Below, piece by piece: positions 1-11,028 of a stretch of 64,000 nt of DNA (the stretch's first letter is position 1; each line of letters starts with the position of its first letter). A program made the position numbers and the translations under genes. The stretch covers positions 2,215,501 to 2,279,500 of the forward strand of contig OZ037766.1 in NCBI GenBank assembly GCA_964035545.1. Direction: 5' to 3'. This DNA is from Bugula neritina. Lineage: Eukaryota > Bryozoa > Gymnolaemata > Cheilostomatida > Bugulidae. Below the pieces are notes generated by a model. The model made no database searches and was not told where the DNA came from. It saw only the letters and a list, made by a program, of their open reading frames with translations.

Positions 1-3000
1 GGCACGTCTGCCGGCTGCACTAATTCACAGGTTAGGTCAAGGCCAATGATCTCTTCGGCTTGTGTGTGAGAGAAGACAAACTGATAAAGCTTGTAGTGCT
101 GTAACAACCTGCAGAATTCATATGATATTGTATTAGCTTTCATATTGAAGAATTACTAACAAAGAGCGTGAACAGAGTTGATCGTATGACCTCCATTATT
201 ATTTTTGAAATCTAATAAAGATACAGAGTTAGTGAACACCTCAGTAGGGTTAACACTATAATATTATAAGATAAACAATGCTTAAGCAAGTACAATGGAA
301 TGCACACAATTTCTTAACTAAATGTGAAAATATAAGTTTTTCCGTACGTAGTATGGAAATAGTCAGCTATTTTCTTAGCCTGTGCCGAGTCAAAGATGTC
401 TAGACCTCCCGGAGTCTCGGTCTCCACCGCACCAACTCCACTCATCATCATTTTCAGCTCCCGGATATTGTCCAGAATATGCATGTGCTTTTCTGCCGGC
501 AGACAAACAGACAGACACACAGTTAACAGGCAAATGTTGCGTAGAGCAAAGTTACAATATTAGAAAAATATAAAGAGCAGGAAATCTTGAATTGGGTTTG
601 GCTGGGACTTCTGGAAAATAAAGGTTCCTGTGTTAGATCAAAGGTTATCTGAATTTTTTCTCTCAGCTGTATAAACTTGCTGTTAAACTGACATGGTTGC
701 TTCACGTGGAGCTGTTATACAAGAATATCATATAATTACTTGGAAATGCTACAGCAGACAGTGGCATGTGCATTGTATGCATATCTATGCATGCAAATGG
801 ATCACACATAACTACATAAAACTAAAACAATTATATAAATTTTAAAATGTTTAAAAAATAATCACTAAAAATTAGCTTTTTTTACTTTTCATAGTTCAAT
901 TATAACGCTAGGCCAAAACCCAAACTACAACTTTTTACAATGTATTTAGACACCTTTAACATTTAGGAGAAGCTGATTGGCTGCAGTAAACAACGCAGAC
1001 GTCTGAGGCACTGTGAACTGCTGCTCCTTGGCCCACCAGAACACACTGACATAGTAGTCAAGCTGGGTGGCCTCAAGTAGCTCCGTACTGTGGTTTTCCA
1101 GCTGAAGAATAGAGGCTAAACTCCTAGAAATACACAGACAATAACTAAATGAGGAGAATGAATTGTTATTTGCATCACTAGGCGAATGGTGAAAGGATAA
1201 ACAGTGGCCCATTGCAAATAATGTGAAATAGTACTAAACTAATTAAGAAACTACCATATTGCAAAGTGGCTTCAGACTAGGCGCATATGCTAGAGATATT
1301 AGCCACAGATGCCATACTAACTATTCCACTTACTTTTCAACCTCTTCCACTTCCAGTTCTAGAAGATTCTTAGTTTGGGTCTCATCTATAACTTTGAAGA
1401 CATACGGGTTTTCTCTATCCGTCTCCTAAAATTGGACATGAACACTTTTGCTAGCAACATAATTTAGAGCTGATTGTATAACATATTCATCATCGCTCTT
1501 TTATTTGAAGAACAATAATATGTTTGTATCATAGCAAGTGTAAGCCTACATCAGCATACAGACTGCATATAATCGAATAAAATAATTTAAATTTTAATAA
1601 AATAAAGAATAGTTTATTAATTGAACATTATTTGCTGTATTATACTATTTTAGTTGGTATCATATGGTTTTATTAAAAAATATAAACCAGTAAACATTTC
1701 TAAAGCTGCCAATAGATAATTTAAAACATATTTTTGGAGTAGCATATTTTTCCAGCATTGGCCAGCAAAAAATTCTTATTAATTAATCTTAGCATAAAAA
1801 GAAAACAAAAAATTATTTTAGCCAAAAATACCACAGTCTTGAAAATAGCAAAAGTGAAAAATGAGTGATAATATTGAAAAAATTTATATGAAACAATTAT
1901 TGAGTCAAAATATTTAAGAAATTTACAAAATTTCCTAATAATATTTTTTCATTCTTTTAGTTCATCACAAACATAATATTCTTATATGGCTTCATAGAAA
2001 TCCCATATACTAAAAGAAAGTAAGATCCCACAAATCATACAAATAACAATGAATGAAGCAAACTTGAAACAGCCATCAAATGTGACCAACAATCTGCAAA
2101 TTCACCTCAAAAGGTACATACTAACAATATCAGCAAGCCTTTAAAACTTTTTATTACAATAATGCAATAGAAATACTTGCATTAACAACTATTAAAAAAT
2201 ACTCGCAATGAAATACCATGTAATGCGTGGTAAATTATTTGAACTATAATCATGGAATTTGATTTACATTTATTTTTCATATTGTTATATCATGTAGATC
2301 AAATCTCATAGTGACTTTCACTTAATGGTACTGACTTCTACCATAACGAGAACTATTTAAGCATTGAATCAAAATTTGCACACTGAATTCTAACCAACTT
2401 TACAAAAATAGATAAATGTTTGTTTTGCATAACAATATGAATATGAGTGAGAGTGATCATTTATATGTACATTATTCTAATAACCATGATAAATTTCAAT
2501 CTTTCTTCTTATCATGCTCAATAGCATTCTAATGAAATTTCAATTCATTTCTGTTTTTGGTGTCATGTTAAAAACATACACACCGGGAATGTGAGTGTAT
2601 TTGAGTTAAATTGGATTGTTATTGCCTTAATCTACATTTGAACTTCTTTTTTATTACAATTATGAATATTTACATCCTGTGCAAATAACTTTAAAAAAGG
2701 GTATGTTATTCATTTAAAATTGATTTGAATAAAATTGAAATTCATGTAGTGATGCTGTCTTAAGAGTAAGCTTAAGGCTCATAATAACACTATCAGTAAC
2801 TGAAGGTCTAAAGCCAAGGGCAACAAGTTGGCAACCACATTAATATTCGTGTTCACCCTTTTCCTTTACTTTCTTAGCGACTAGTTAGTAAGTTACTAGT
2901 TAGACTCTTTCAGTCTCTGCCCTTTAGATTCCACCTTTGGCTTTGCCCTTAAAGTTAACTTTTAGTTTCATCATTAGTTTTTCCATTTCTCAAACAAAAA

Positions 3001-3499
3001 GTGTGACGATTTACAGTAATAATGCCAGTATGAGTATGACTATGATACTCACTATAACTATAACCTGCCGATAAGTATTGAGTGCGTCGTAAGTTCAACT
3101 GTCCAAGACTATCACTAACTCTAAAATCTTCCTAGAGTAATGGTTATACTAAAACTGCTAGTAGAACAGTTAGTCTAACAGTGACACTAACTCCAACTGA
3201 AACTGCAACTCACTAACAGTAACTCAAACTGAAACTTATTCTCAGACTTCAACTAAAACTGTGAGTGTAACACTTACACCAACACTGAAACAGTAACTCT
3301 AACTCTAAAGTCTAAGCCGAAAGCTAACCAATTTACCATGTCCTGACCCTCTAAAAGTTCGTAGAATCTATAAACTAGCTATTTGAAAACTCACATCTCC
3401 AGCTTTATTTTCTTTATCTTTAGTCTTATTAGACTTTCCTGAACGTTTTTTCATGCTGGATTGAGTAAGTGATCCCTTTCGTTTATCGGTGTCTGCCAT
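1..3499 (-). CDS. CABCOCO1: CABCOCO1-like ciliary protein (3' end beyond window)
   Basis: Five minus-strand exons join in phase: 3395-3499 (start ATG at 3499), 1334-1425, 954-1123, 348-492 and 1-108, the last running off the window. All introns are GT..AG. The 206 residues so far start with a Lys/Ser-rich tail (MADTDKRKGS), then an acidic helix-prone segment (LLELEVEEVEK). The diagnostic core is LDYYVSVFWWAKEQQFT, followed by KHMHILDNIRELKMMMSGVG and, in the last exon, LLQHYKLYQFVFSHTQAEEI. The DYYVSxFWWAKE block and the QHYxLYxxVF block match what I remember of CABCOCO1 (C10orf107), a ciliary-associated calcium-binding coiled-coil protein. The name rests on memory of those motifs; the exon chain itself is strongly supported by phase. 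Confidence 0.78.
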
Positions 3500-3873
3500 G
3501 CTTAATGTTTAAATCAATTTCCGGTTCCCTGGGCAACCACTATCAACTTTCGAATCCCGTTAACATTGTAATTAGACAACTCTTAGGAAACAATAGAGCT
3601 AACCGTAGAACTGTTTCACCGAGCTTTAAATAATTAATACCCAGTGCATGTAAGCATGTAACCTTATTATTTAGTACTTAGACCCACACTAGTGTTATAC
3701 ACCGAGGTTTTAAGCTAAACCAAATATTTCTTGCTAGTAATAGATTATAATTTGTGTGTAAAGTGTCAGCTGCAAACACTTATAAACTAAACACACAATA
3801 TACAATATTGTAATGATTAATATGATGTAGTACTATACTCTTAATGTAATTAAGAGAGTGCATGATGGCTTAC

Positions 3874-4365
3874 TTTTTTAGTAGTGCCATCTTGGGCTCC
3901 CTGTCTGTCACCTCTCTTGCCAGACTAGAAATATATATTGAATTATCAACTTCAAGTAGTGATTTCAGGCTTGACATAACTTGCTAATAAATAACTATTG
4001 AAGGGCATATAAAGTGAAGCTCAAATAAAAAGCATAGTTTTCAACCTAAGCTCCTTTTTTACAAAATATTCAAAAACATACACAACTTCTGTAATAATCT
4101 AACAGATAGTTTAGTAAAATTAGTCAAAAAGGTAATATATTTTAGGCTTCAAGTGAAAACTAAGGTACCTGGTTTGCAAAAAATGTCTGTATAGTATAAT
4201 AATATACTATAACATAATGCAATAAAATATAATACAATATTTCATACAATATATGTGTAATAACATGTAACCTATATCATCATATACAATATACTATAAT
4301 ATATACAATATAAATATACATTATGATGAAATAGAGCATACCTTAGCACGACCTGATCGAGGCAT
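3874..4365 (-). CDS. Possible alternative 5' coding exons of the CABCOCO1-like gene
   Basis: Two short minus-strand exons lie upstream of the first CABCOCO1 exon. The first, 4342-4365, encodes MPRSGRAK and ends at a GTATGC donor. The second, 3874-3924, encodes SGKRGDRQGAQDGTTKK between a TTCTAG acceptor and a GTAAGC donor. Both are phase 0 at both ends, as is the acceptor of CABCOCO1 exon 2 at 1425, so they could replace exon 1 from an upstream promoter and give a different basic N-terminus. They could also be a separate tiny gene, but no further exon was found to complete one. Evidence is splice signals, phase and a matching Lys/Arg/Gly/Ser-rich style. Confidence 0.45.
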
Positions 4366-5410
4366 ATCTCACTGCTGCTCACAGTCTCCTACTTTTACTA
4401 CGACCACAGTTTATAAACTCATTAGGACCCTTTAATCTTGCAGTTGCAAATGTAAACATTGTTCTTAGTAACCAAGAAGTAATACTAGCCAATGTGTGAG
4501 TGTGTTAGCATGTAGCTAATGCTTTCTTCAAACTCTGTTATAAAACAAAGGATCTATAGACTAAGTGTTATAAGGAAAGTCAATACATTATGGAAGCTAT
4601 TATAATTGTGTAAGTTTCAATTGTTGAACTGTGCTATATAGGTTTCAAAGCCCTTATCAAATATTCAATAAACAGTTATAATATCTGATAACAATAATTG
4701 TTTATAATAAATTATGTGATATAGCTGCAACAGCAAAGGTAGGATAACTCTGAAATCACAGCTCAGTTACCTTACATAATAATATTATATTTCTTGTTTC
4801 TGATTTAGCATCAACTGCAGACCTAATATTATTACCTGTGAAATATATTGCACAATACTATCATGGAAGATGTTTTCCTACTTGCTACCATGAGCACATT
4901 GTTTTCTCTAAGTCCTAAGTGAGCTTAATATGTAATCCATTTTGATGTGCTGGAGGAAAATTTCCAGTAAGCTGATGGTAAAGCTTATCTGCTCTTCTCT
5001 CTAGAATACTTAATGCTTAGTTTTATATTAGATGCAACAGCCCCAGTTAAAATTGTTTACCCATTTAATAGCCTTTCCTTGAGCAGGCGGTGTGTCTCTA
5101 TAATATTATCGCCATTTTACTTGGTTGTTTGATATTTAGCATAAATAATGTTCCGTCTATTTCGAGATAAATTCAACTTGATCACACAACTCCAAAATGT
5201 ACCAGTTTATTACAGCTTTTCACATTATTAGACATCAGAACGATGGATGTCAAATTACATTTATTAAAAATATCTATAAAATTGACAAAACGAGCATATT
5301 AAAAATGATGAAATAACATTGCAGTTCTCTTTCCATTTCGACAATTACAATAAAATGATAGCACATTGTAAATAGGGAAAATCTCCAGTAAAACGCACTA
5401 TTACTTCATA
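4366..5410. other. Intergenic, AT-rich, no gene seen
   Basis: Spacer between the upstream CABCOCO1 exon and the 3' end of MRPS18C, both on the minus strand. It must hold the putative upstream CABCOCO1 promoter and the MRPS18C 3' UTR. No open frame with splice support was found. Confidence 0.5.
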
Positions 5411-8400
5411 TCAAAACCTTCTAGTAAACGGGTTAAACAATTCGGGATCCTTCAGAAACTCTTCTCTTTTCTGCATGATTGGCATAAACCCTACAAGTGA
5501 GAAAATAACATTAATATTCTAAACATGTAGATGGTTATTAAATTAGAATATCTTATGCTCAAACAAGTTGCAATTTGTTCAAACTAATGAGAAATATTCT
5601 CGAGCGTCCAAACCATTAGTATGACTGTCTTCAGAATGAAATTGCTCTAAATCTAAAGAAGGTGATAATGATGGTTAAAATATTAGTGAACGCAATTATC
5701 TGTTTATACATAAAACAGTTTTAGGTTGCATTTTTTGTCACCATTTTAGCGCTTGAGCAGAAAAAACTTTTATTTGGTTTTTCAATCAACAACCCTTCAA
5801 AGAGAACTAACTGTAAGGCTAGGTATTTTACGTTGGTGATGAAAATGTTGTTTCAAACCAGGTTGAACTATAGATTGCTTTTGAATTGTTAACTGCTGCA
5901 TTAAATAATAAACTATGCTCTTTAGACTAGGAGAGGCAGAAATGGGGGGGGGGACGAAGATGGGGGAGAAGTGATGTACCAGCTTAGCTGCTCTTGATGT
6001 TTATGTTTGTAACAAGGTTTAAATAAAGCACACATTTGTTCCCATCAGAATAAAAAATATAACAATTTCTCTCTCAACACTTTGTGGTTAAAAATTATAT
6101 ATTGAATCTAAAGAATAAAATGAGATAGAACTGCAGCTAATAGATAAGGAAACAAATGCTAACAGAGACTTATATTAGTTAGTATGTCACGTACCCATCT
6201 TCCGTGCTCTCCGAATCAACTTGCTGACCCTTATTTGCATCGGAATACACAGACCTGTGATGCTGGCACCGTATATCTTACCAGTAAATGGTGACACAAA
6301 CTGTGAGAGAAGTCTTATATTCTGTAACAAAGTCAGCACTGTGTATATTATAAGTAGTATACAGTATAACTTATATGTTACACTGTGTATATTATAAGTA
6401 GTATACAGTATAACTTATCTGCTACACTGTGCATATTATAAGTAGTATACAGTATAACTTATATGTTACACTGTGTATATTATAAGTAGTATACGGTATA
6501 ACTTATATGTTACACTGTGTATATTATAAGTAGTATACGGTATAACTTATATGTTACACTGTGTATATTATAAGTAGTATACGGTATAACTTACATGTTA
6601 TACTACACTTTGTATTGTTTACATTTTGCTATACATATAAGGTCGTGTGAAGAAGTGTTAACTACTGTAAACTACACACAGACACTACATTTTCATATTA
6701 ATCACTTAGGGCATTAATTTCTAACTATTGTGACAATTTTTTTGAAAAATATTTTTTTACTGCATAGAGGTTGATGGATAGACCAAGACTTATATGCTAA
6801 ACCACCGAATATAAACAGCATCATTTTTTTTAATTTAATTATAACCTGTTTCACTGATTTAAACTATTTTTGTTAGATTTCCTACAAGATATCTTTGCTG
6901 TGTGTGAATGCTACTAACTTTATAGTCTAGCTCTATATTGTGCTGACAGAGTATGCATTTCTTCTGTTCTTTTTTGTAAGGTGTTACATCAGTATCTATC
7001 ACTGAATCCACAGACCCGTGAGAGCAGCTGGTCGGGACGGGGGTAGCACCTCCCTCACTGGTTGTGGAAGATTCCGGACTTGTGTGCTCTGATGTAGAGG
7101 TTTGTGCAGACTAGATATAAATAGAATAAACTTGGCATAAGCTGCAGAAATGAGAAAAACTTTTAATATTTTCAGATCTTATAAGCTTTATATACCTCTA
7201 TTCACCGTAAAAACTCTCTTGAACAGCAATTTTTGTAAAATTCAACTTGAAAATTGGTTATGGCTTAAAATCAATTGTCTTTCAAGTTTCAACTGAATTA
7301 GAAAATAAAAAAAATTTAAAAAAGGTTGTGCAATACATTAACCAAGTTGAGAATGGCTTTCAACTTCAAGCCACAGGGTCACATTGACAATAACCCTGGA
7401 CTCCCAAATCACAAAAATATTTCAGTTGAAGCAAAAGATAGCAACTAAAACTAAGCCTATTAGAATTGCTTTTAAAAAATGATGGCATGCAACTTGTGGG
7501 CTGCTATTATACCATACTACTGAAAAGAAAAGTAAACTAGCAAAATTCTCTTGAATAACTTCTAATTAATATGTAAACATAATCAAACATTTGATGGGCA
7601 AAACAATCACTGAAACCAAATCAAAAAATACCTAAACTTAATACGCTAACAACAAAATTTGCTAAAACCTCTACTATTCATGCATGTACATTATATTATA
7701 TATACATTACTATTTGAGTCAGTATAATGCATTCCCTGCATTACTAACAATAAACATGTTTAATACAGTAAATACAAATATTGCAATCAATTCTATTACG
7801 CATTTTAAAATAAAAACAATATTGGACTCTTACATTAGCCTGTGCCCTAATCATTTGTACAATGTCATCTAAAGGTACCGGGTCTTTAAATGGCTGATAT
7901 TTTTTGTAAGCTTCCATTCTTTCTTTTTGCTGGGCTGCCCATCTTCTTGCTAATTCAACCCTATCTCTTGCTATGAAATGTAAAAATAAATTTGATTAAA
8001 ATGCAATTTTATATTAAAAAATTATAATTCTGGTGCCTCAAATAAGCAACAAAAGAAAATGCATAAATACCCAACACAAATGTTGAAATGAGTAATAACT
8101 AATAAAATAAGATAAATAAAATTTACTAAAATAGATTGTACATTTAAAATAGCTATGTCAATCTGATGCGCATATACTTATAAAAAATAGCCCAATAAGT
8201 ATTAGTGGCTATCTGACTACCTATGAGATGCACTTTGTTACATACACGGGAAAACTGTATTCAGTTTAAGACATTTTTCTTTAATAATTACTGCAGCTGA
8301 AGTTCAACATCACACTTCTGTTTAAGTTCAAGTCCTTTAGATCTTGCAATAAAAGTTATTGAAGGTAGATTGACAATCACATTGATTTACTTTCAACTAT

Positions 8401-9854
8401 TTGTTTATAATTATTCATTTATTGTAACACAGATAAAGCTAATACGTAATTGAAAAAAATGAAAAAGTAAAAGTTAGATTTACTGTTACACTTAAATCAA
8501 ATTTAAGATTAATTTTAAATATTGCAGCCATTGCTAAATTGCCTTTATATTTGGAACCAGGCGCCAGCTACTCTAGTAATGCTTGCTGTTGAAGGAAAGT
8601 CTCAAACAGAACGTAATACTGAGATCCACATTTACTGATCAAGTAAAGTAATGGTAAGACTGGAACTTGTAAGTATAATTATAATATTTACAAGTACTAA
8701 AAGTTACTGTAAGTTTAAGTGTAACCACCTCTAAGTTCCTAAGTAAATGTTCACTTAGTCTCCTACGGCTACAGCTAATGCTATAGCAAGCAAATATTAT
8801 TATAAATATTGAACTACAGTTACTAGATAATAGTTACTGTTAGTGTTACTGTAACACTAACTGTAAGTGTTACACCAAAGTCAACTAACTACGAGTACGT
8901 CTACGACTACCGAGTACTCAGTTACTGTAAAAGTAACACTAAATTTTAAGTGATAAGTTTCAGTTCAAGAGTCAGTAACGCAAACTGTAACTGTGCAACT
9001 GTAAGCCAAAGAGTTAAAAACTCAGTTACAGTAGCAAATATTGAAATAATAAAAATTAATAATTTACTTTTAGTTATAATATAAATATTATAATTTTATA
9101 AGTATGAATATATCTATTAGTATTAATATAAGTATGCGTTTATCTTTATTTAAACTTAACATAAAATAAAAAATCTAAATAGTAATAGAAATTAAACACA
9201 ATATGAATATCAATATGAATAAATATAATATAATTATAAACTACAGATAAAAGTAAAAGTTTAAACTAAAGTAATTCAGTTTCACTAACTTAATTAGTAA
9301 AACTGAATTACTTCAACATAAACTTTTAATTAATTAATAATTCATTAATTGTAAAACTAAAAGTAAATCAATATCATAAATCATAAAGTAATAAACGTTA
9401 AAAATAAATTTAAAACTAAAATAAAAAAATAAAAATAAAACATTGGATTTGGTTAATTTTATAACAAATTTAATATGAACTGCAGTAAACAAATTCTTAC
9501 GTTTGTCATGATAGCCGCATGCACAGGTTGATATAATACTTATTGCTTTGTTATCAAATATATTTTTTCTAAAAAGTTTTAAAGTGTGATTTGACAAATT
9601 GGTCATTGCCATCCTCAAAGCCGATGGTGGTGTCGGTTTGTGAATTGAAAGATACCTGCAAAGAACAACAAATCGGATCGCTGTACTTTTTTTTAGTAGT
9701 ATTTGAATATTGTGATGCAGACACGCTGGTGCTATAACGTTTTAACGTTATTAACCATAGTAGTAACTTTTCTGTAAACCACAGGCGTTGAAACCTGAGT
9801 TTTTATCGAACTAGAAGAATAATATTTCAATCACAAAACTTACCGTTTCTTCAT
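5411..9854 (-). CDS. MRPS18C: Mitochondrial small-subunit ribosomal protein S18C (bS18m)
   Basis: Exons on the minus strand: 9844-9854 (ATG AAG AAA CG), 9501-9655, 7834-7970, 6919-7110, 6195-6321 and 5411-5490 (stop TGA). All phases match, giving 233 aa. The conserved bS18 core starts at [15 protein letters not shown], continues as [18 protein letters not shown] and [17 protein letters not shown], and ends [20 protein letters not shown]. The ITGLC block, the MGFMP block and the C-terminal KDP identify the S18C type. The first 35 residues are basic, Ser/Thr-rich and free of acids, as expected of a mitochondrial presequence (MKKRYLSIHK...[10 protein letters not shown]). The protein is longer than vertebrate S18C because two exons (9501-9655 and 7834-7970) plus a Ser/Thr/Glu-rich stretch precede the core. 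The CxxC may hold a metal centre, as in mammalian bS18m. The exact start is uncertain: the frame stays open upstream to an ATG at 10049, and ATG 9612 is also possible. Confidence 0.88.
6337..6600. repeat. 44-bp tandem repeat, six copies, in an MRPS18C intron
   Basis: Units start at 6337, 6381, 6425, 6469, 6513 and 6557 with an exact 44-bp period. Each contains CACTGTGTATATTATAAG followed by TAGTATAC and TATAACTTA. Copies differ by only a few substitutions, so the array is young. It lies in the 597-bp intron between the exons at 6919-7110 and 6195-6321. Confidence 0.97.
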
Positions 9855-11028
9855 AAAGTGAAATGAATCTAAAGATCTCACGCTATCCTGTTTACCATTG
9901 GGAACTAGTAAACTTACCGTTTCAGCTCGAGTTATTTTACCAAGAGTAGAATGATTTAAATTATAAGCATTATGATTATGTAATGTATTGGTTACGTTAA
10001 CAATGGTCACGAAGACGGATTGTAACACGATCATATAATTATGCGTCATTTTGCATAGCTTTACACTATTATTATTAAAACTCGTAAATTAAAATGTTGA
10101 TTTCATTTGTATTACATTTTTATTTTAAGTTTTATTTAGTTTTACGATTACTATTTGATTTTCGTTTTGATGTTGTAAAATCGTAGTTATTAAAAAGGCT
10201 AATACTAAATGTTTTACTAATACAAAAATGAAAACTGAAAACCAAAAATTAGCTCAAGCAGAAACTCAAACTGTAGGTGTAAGTTTAACCAATAATCACA
10301 TTCACTAATCACTATGAGTAATCACCAACTCATTAAGTCTAATCAGTAAAGACTAAAAATTAGACACTGATAAATTTTTGATTACCATTATGATTATTAT
10401 GATGATAAATCATAAAATTAAAACTAAATGTAAATGACTAAACCATAAATGACTATGAGTAAAACTAAGTCTAATCTTAATAGGCAATCATTACAATTAC
10501 AGTCGCACTCACGTAAACTAAAAGTGAAACAGTCATATATTATTATTAGTATTATATCCATTAACAGTAACACTAACTGTTCCATGTTTATATTCATGTT
10601 GATACTAAATAATTAATATGATTTTTGTAAAGTCAGTTTAAGTGAAGTACTTGAGTACATCAGACCATTGATTTAAGCAAGTTTTAAGTACTCAAGTAAA
10701 CAACTTGAATCAGTTGAAATATAAGGTTATTAAAATTGTAATCTAGTCGCTATGTAGAACTGGCATATCAGATCAATGGTTGGCCAAGCTCAGCTCTGTA
10801 AAACCTCTGCTAAAAACTCGCACGTTGACTCGAGTTTATGTAAAATAATTAGCAAATGTTAGCACTATACTACTAACATTAGTTGAATTATTTAAATAGT
10901 TTACTAAAGTTGGTTTGTCACTATAATATATTTTAGATTTGATTGGATTGAAAACAGCATTGGAAAGTTAACTACCTTTTTGCCTGCTGGGAAGTTACTC
11001 TTTACTTCAAGGCCACACGGCTGAAAGC
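9855..11028. promoter_or_regulatory. Divergent intergenic region between MRPS18C and ELMOD3
   Basis: The two genes point away from each other across about 1.2 kb. The block 10100-10620 is low-complexity AT-rich DNA with recurring CTAA/ACTGTAA-type words. A second possible minus-strand donor (AAACG followed by GTAAGT near 9918) precedes the one used at 9844 and may mark an alternative 5' exon. No transcription-factor site can be named. Confidence 0.4.

Noticed and set aside
523-705. Minus-strand frame between two CABCOCO1 exons
   Set aside because: Has an acceptor-like CAG but no usable donor, and exons 954-1123 and 348-492 already join in phase without it.
2760-3340. Repeated AACTGTAACT/CTAACT words (also 8640-9010, 10230-10600)
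   Set aside because: Considered as interstitial telomere-like or satellite DNA, but there is no fixed period or unit; treated as degenerate low-complexity DNA.
9334-9500. Extension of the MRPS18C exon frame past 9501
   Set aside because: A strong GTAAGA donor at 9500 and a phase-matched next exon show that this part is intron.
9844-10049. 69-aa N-terminal extension of MRPS18C from ATG 10049
   Set aside because: The frame is open and in phase, but the residues look random and the internal ATG at 9854 gives a better mitochondrial presequence. Kept only as an alternative.
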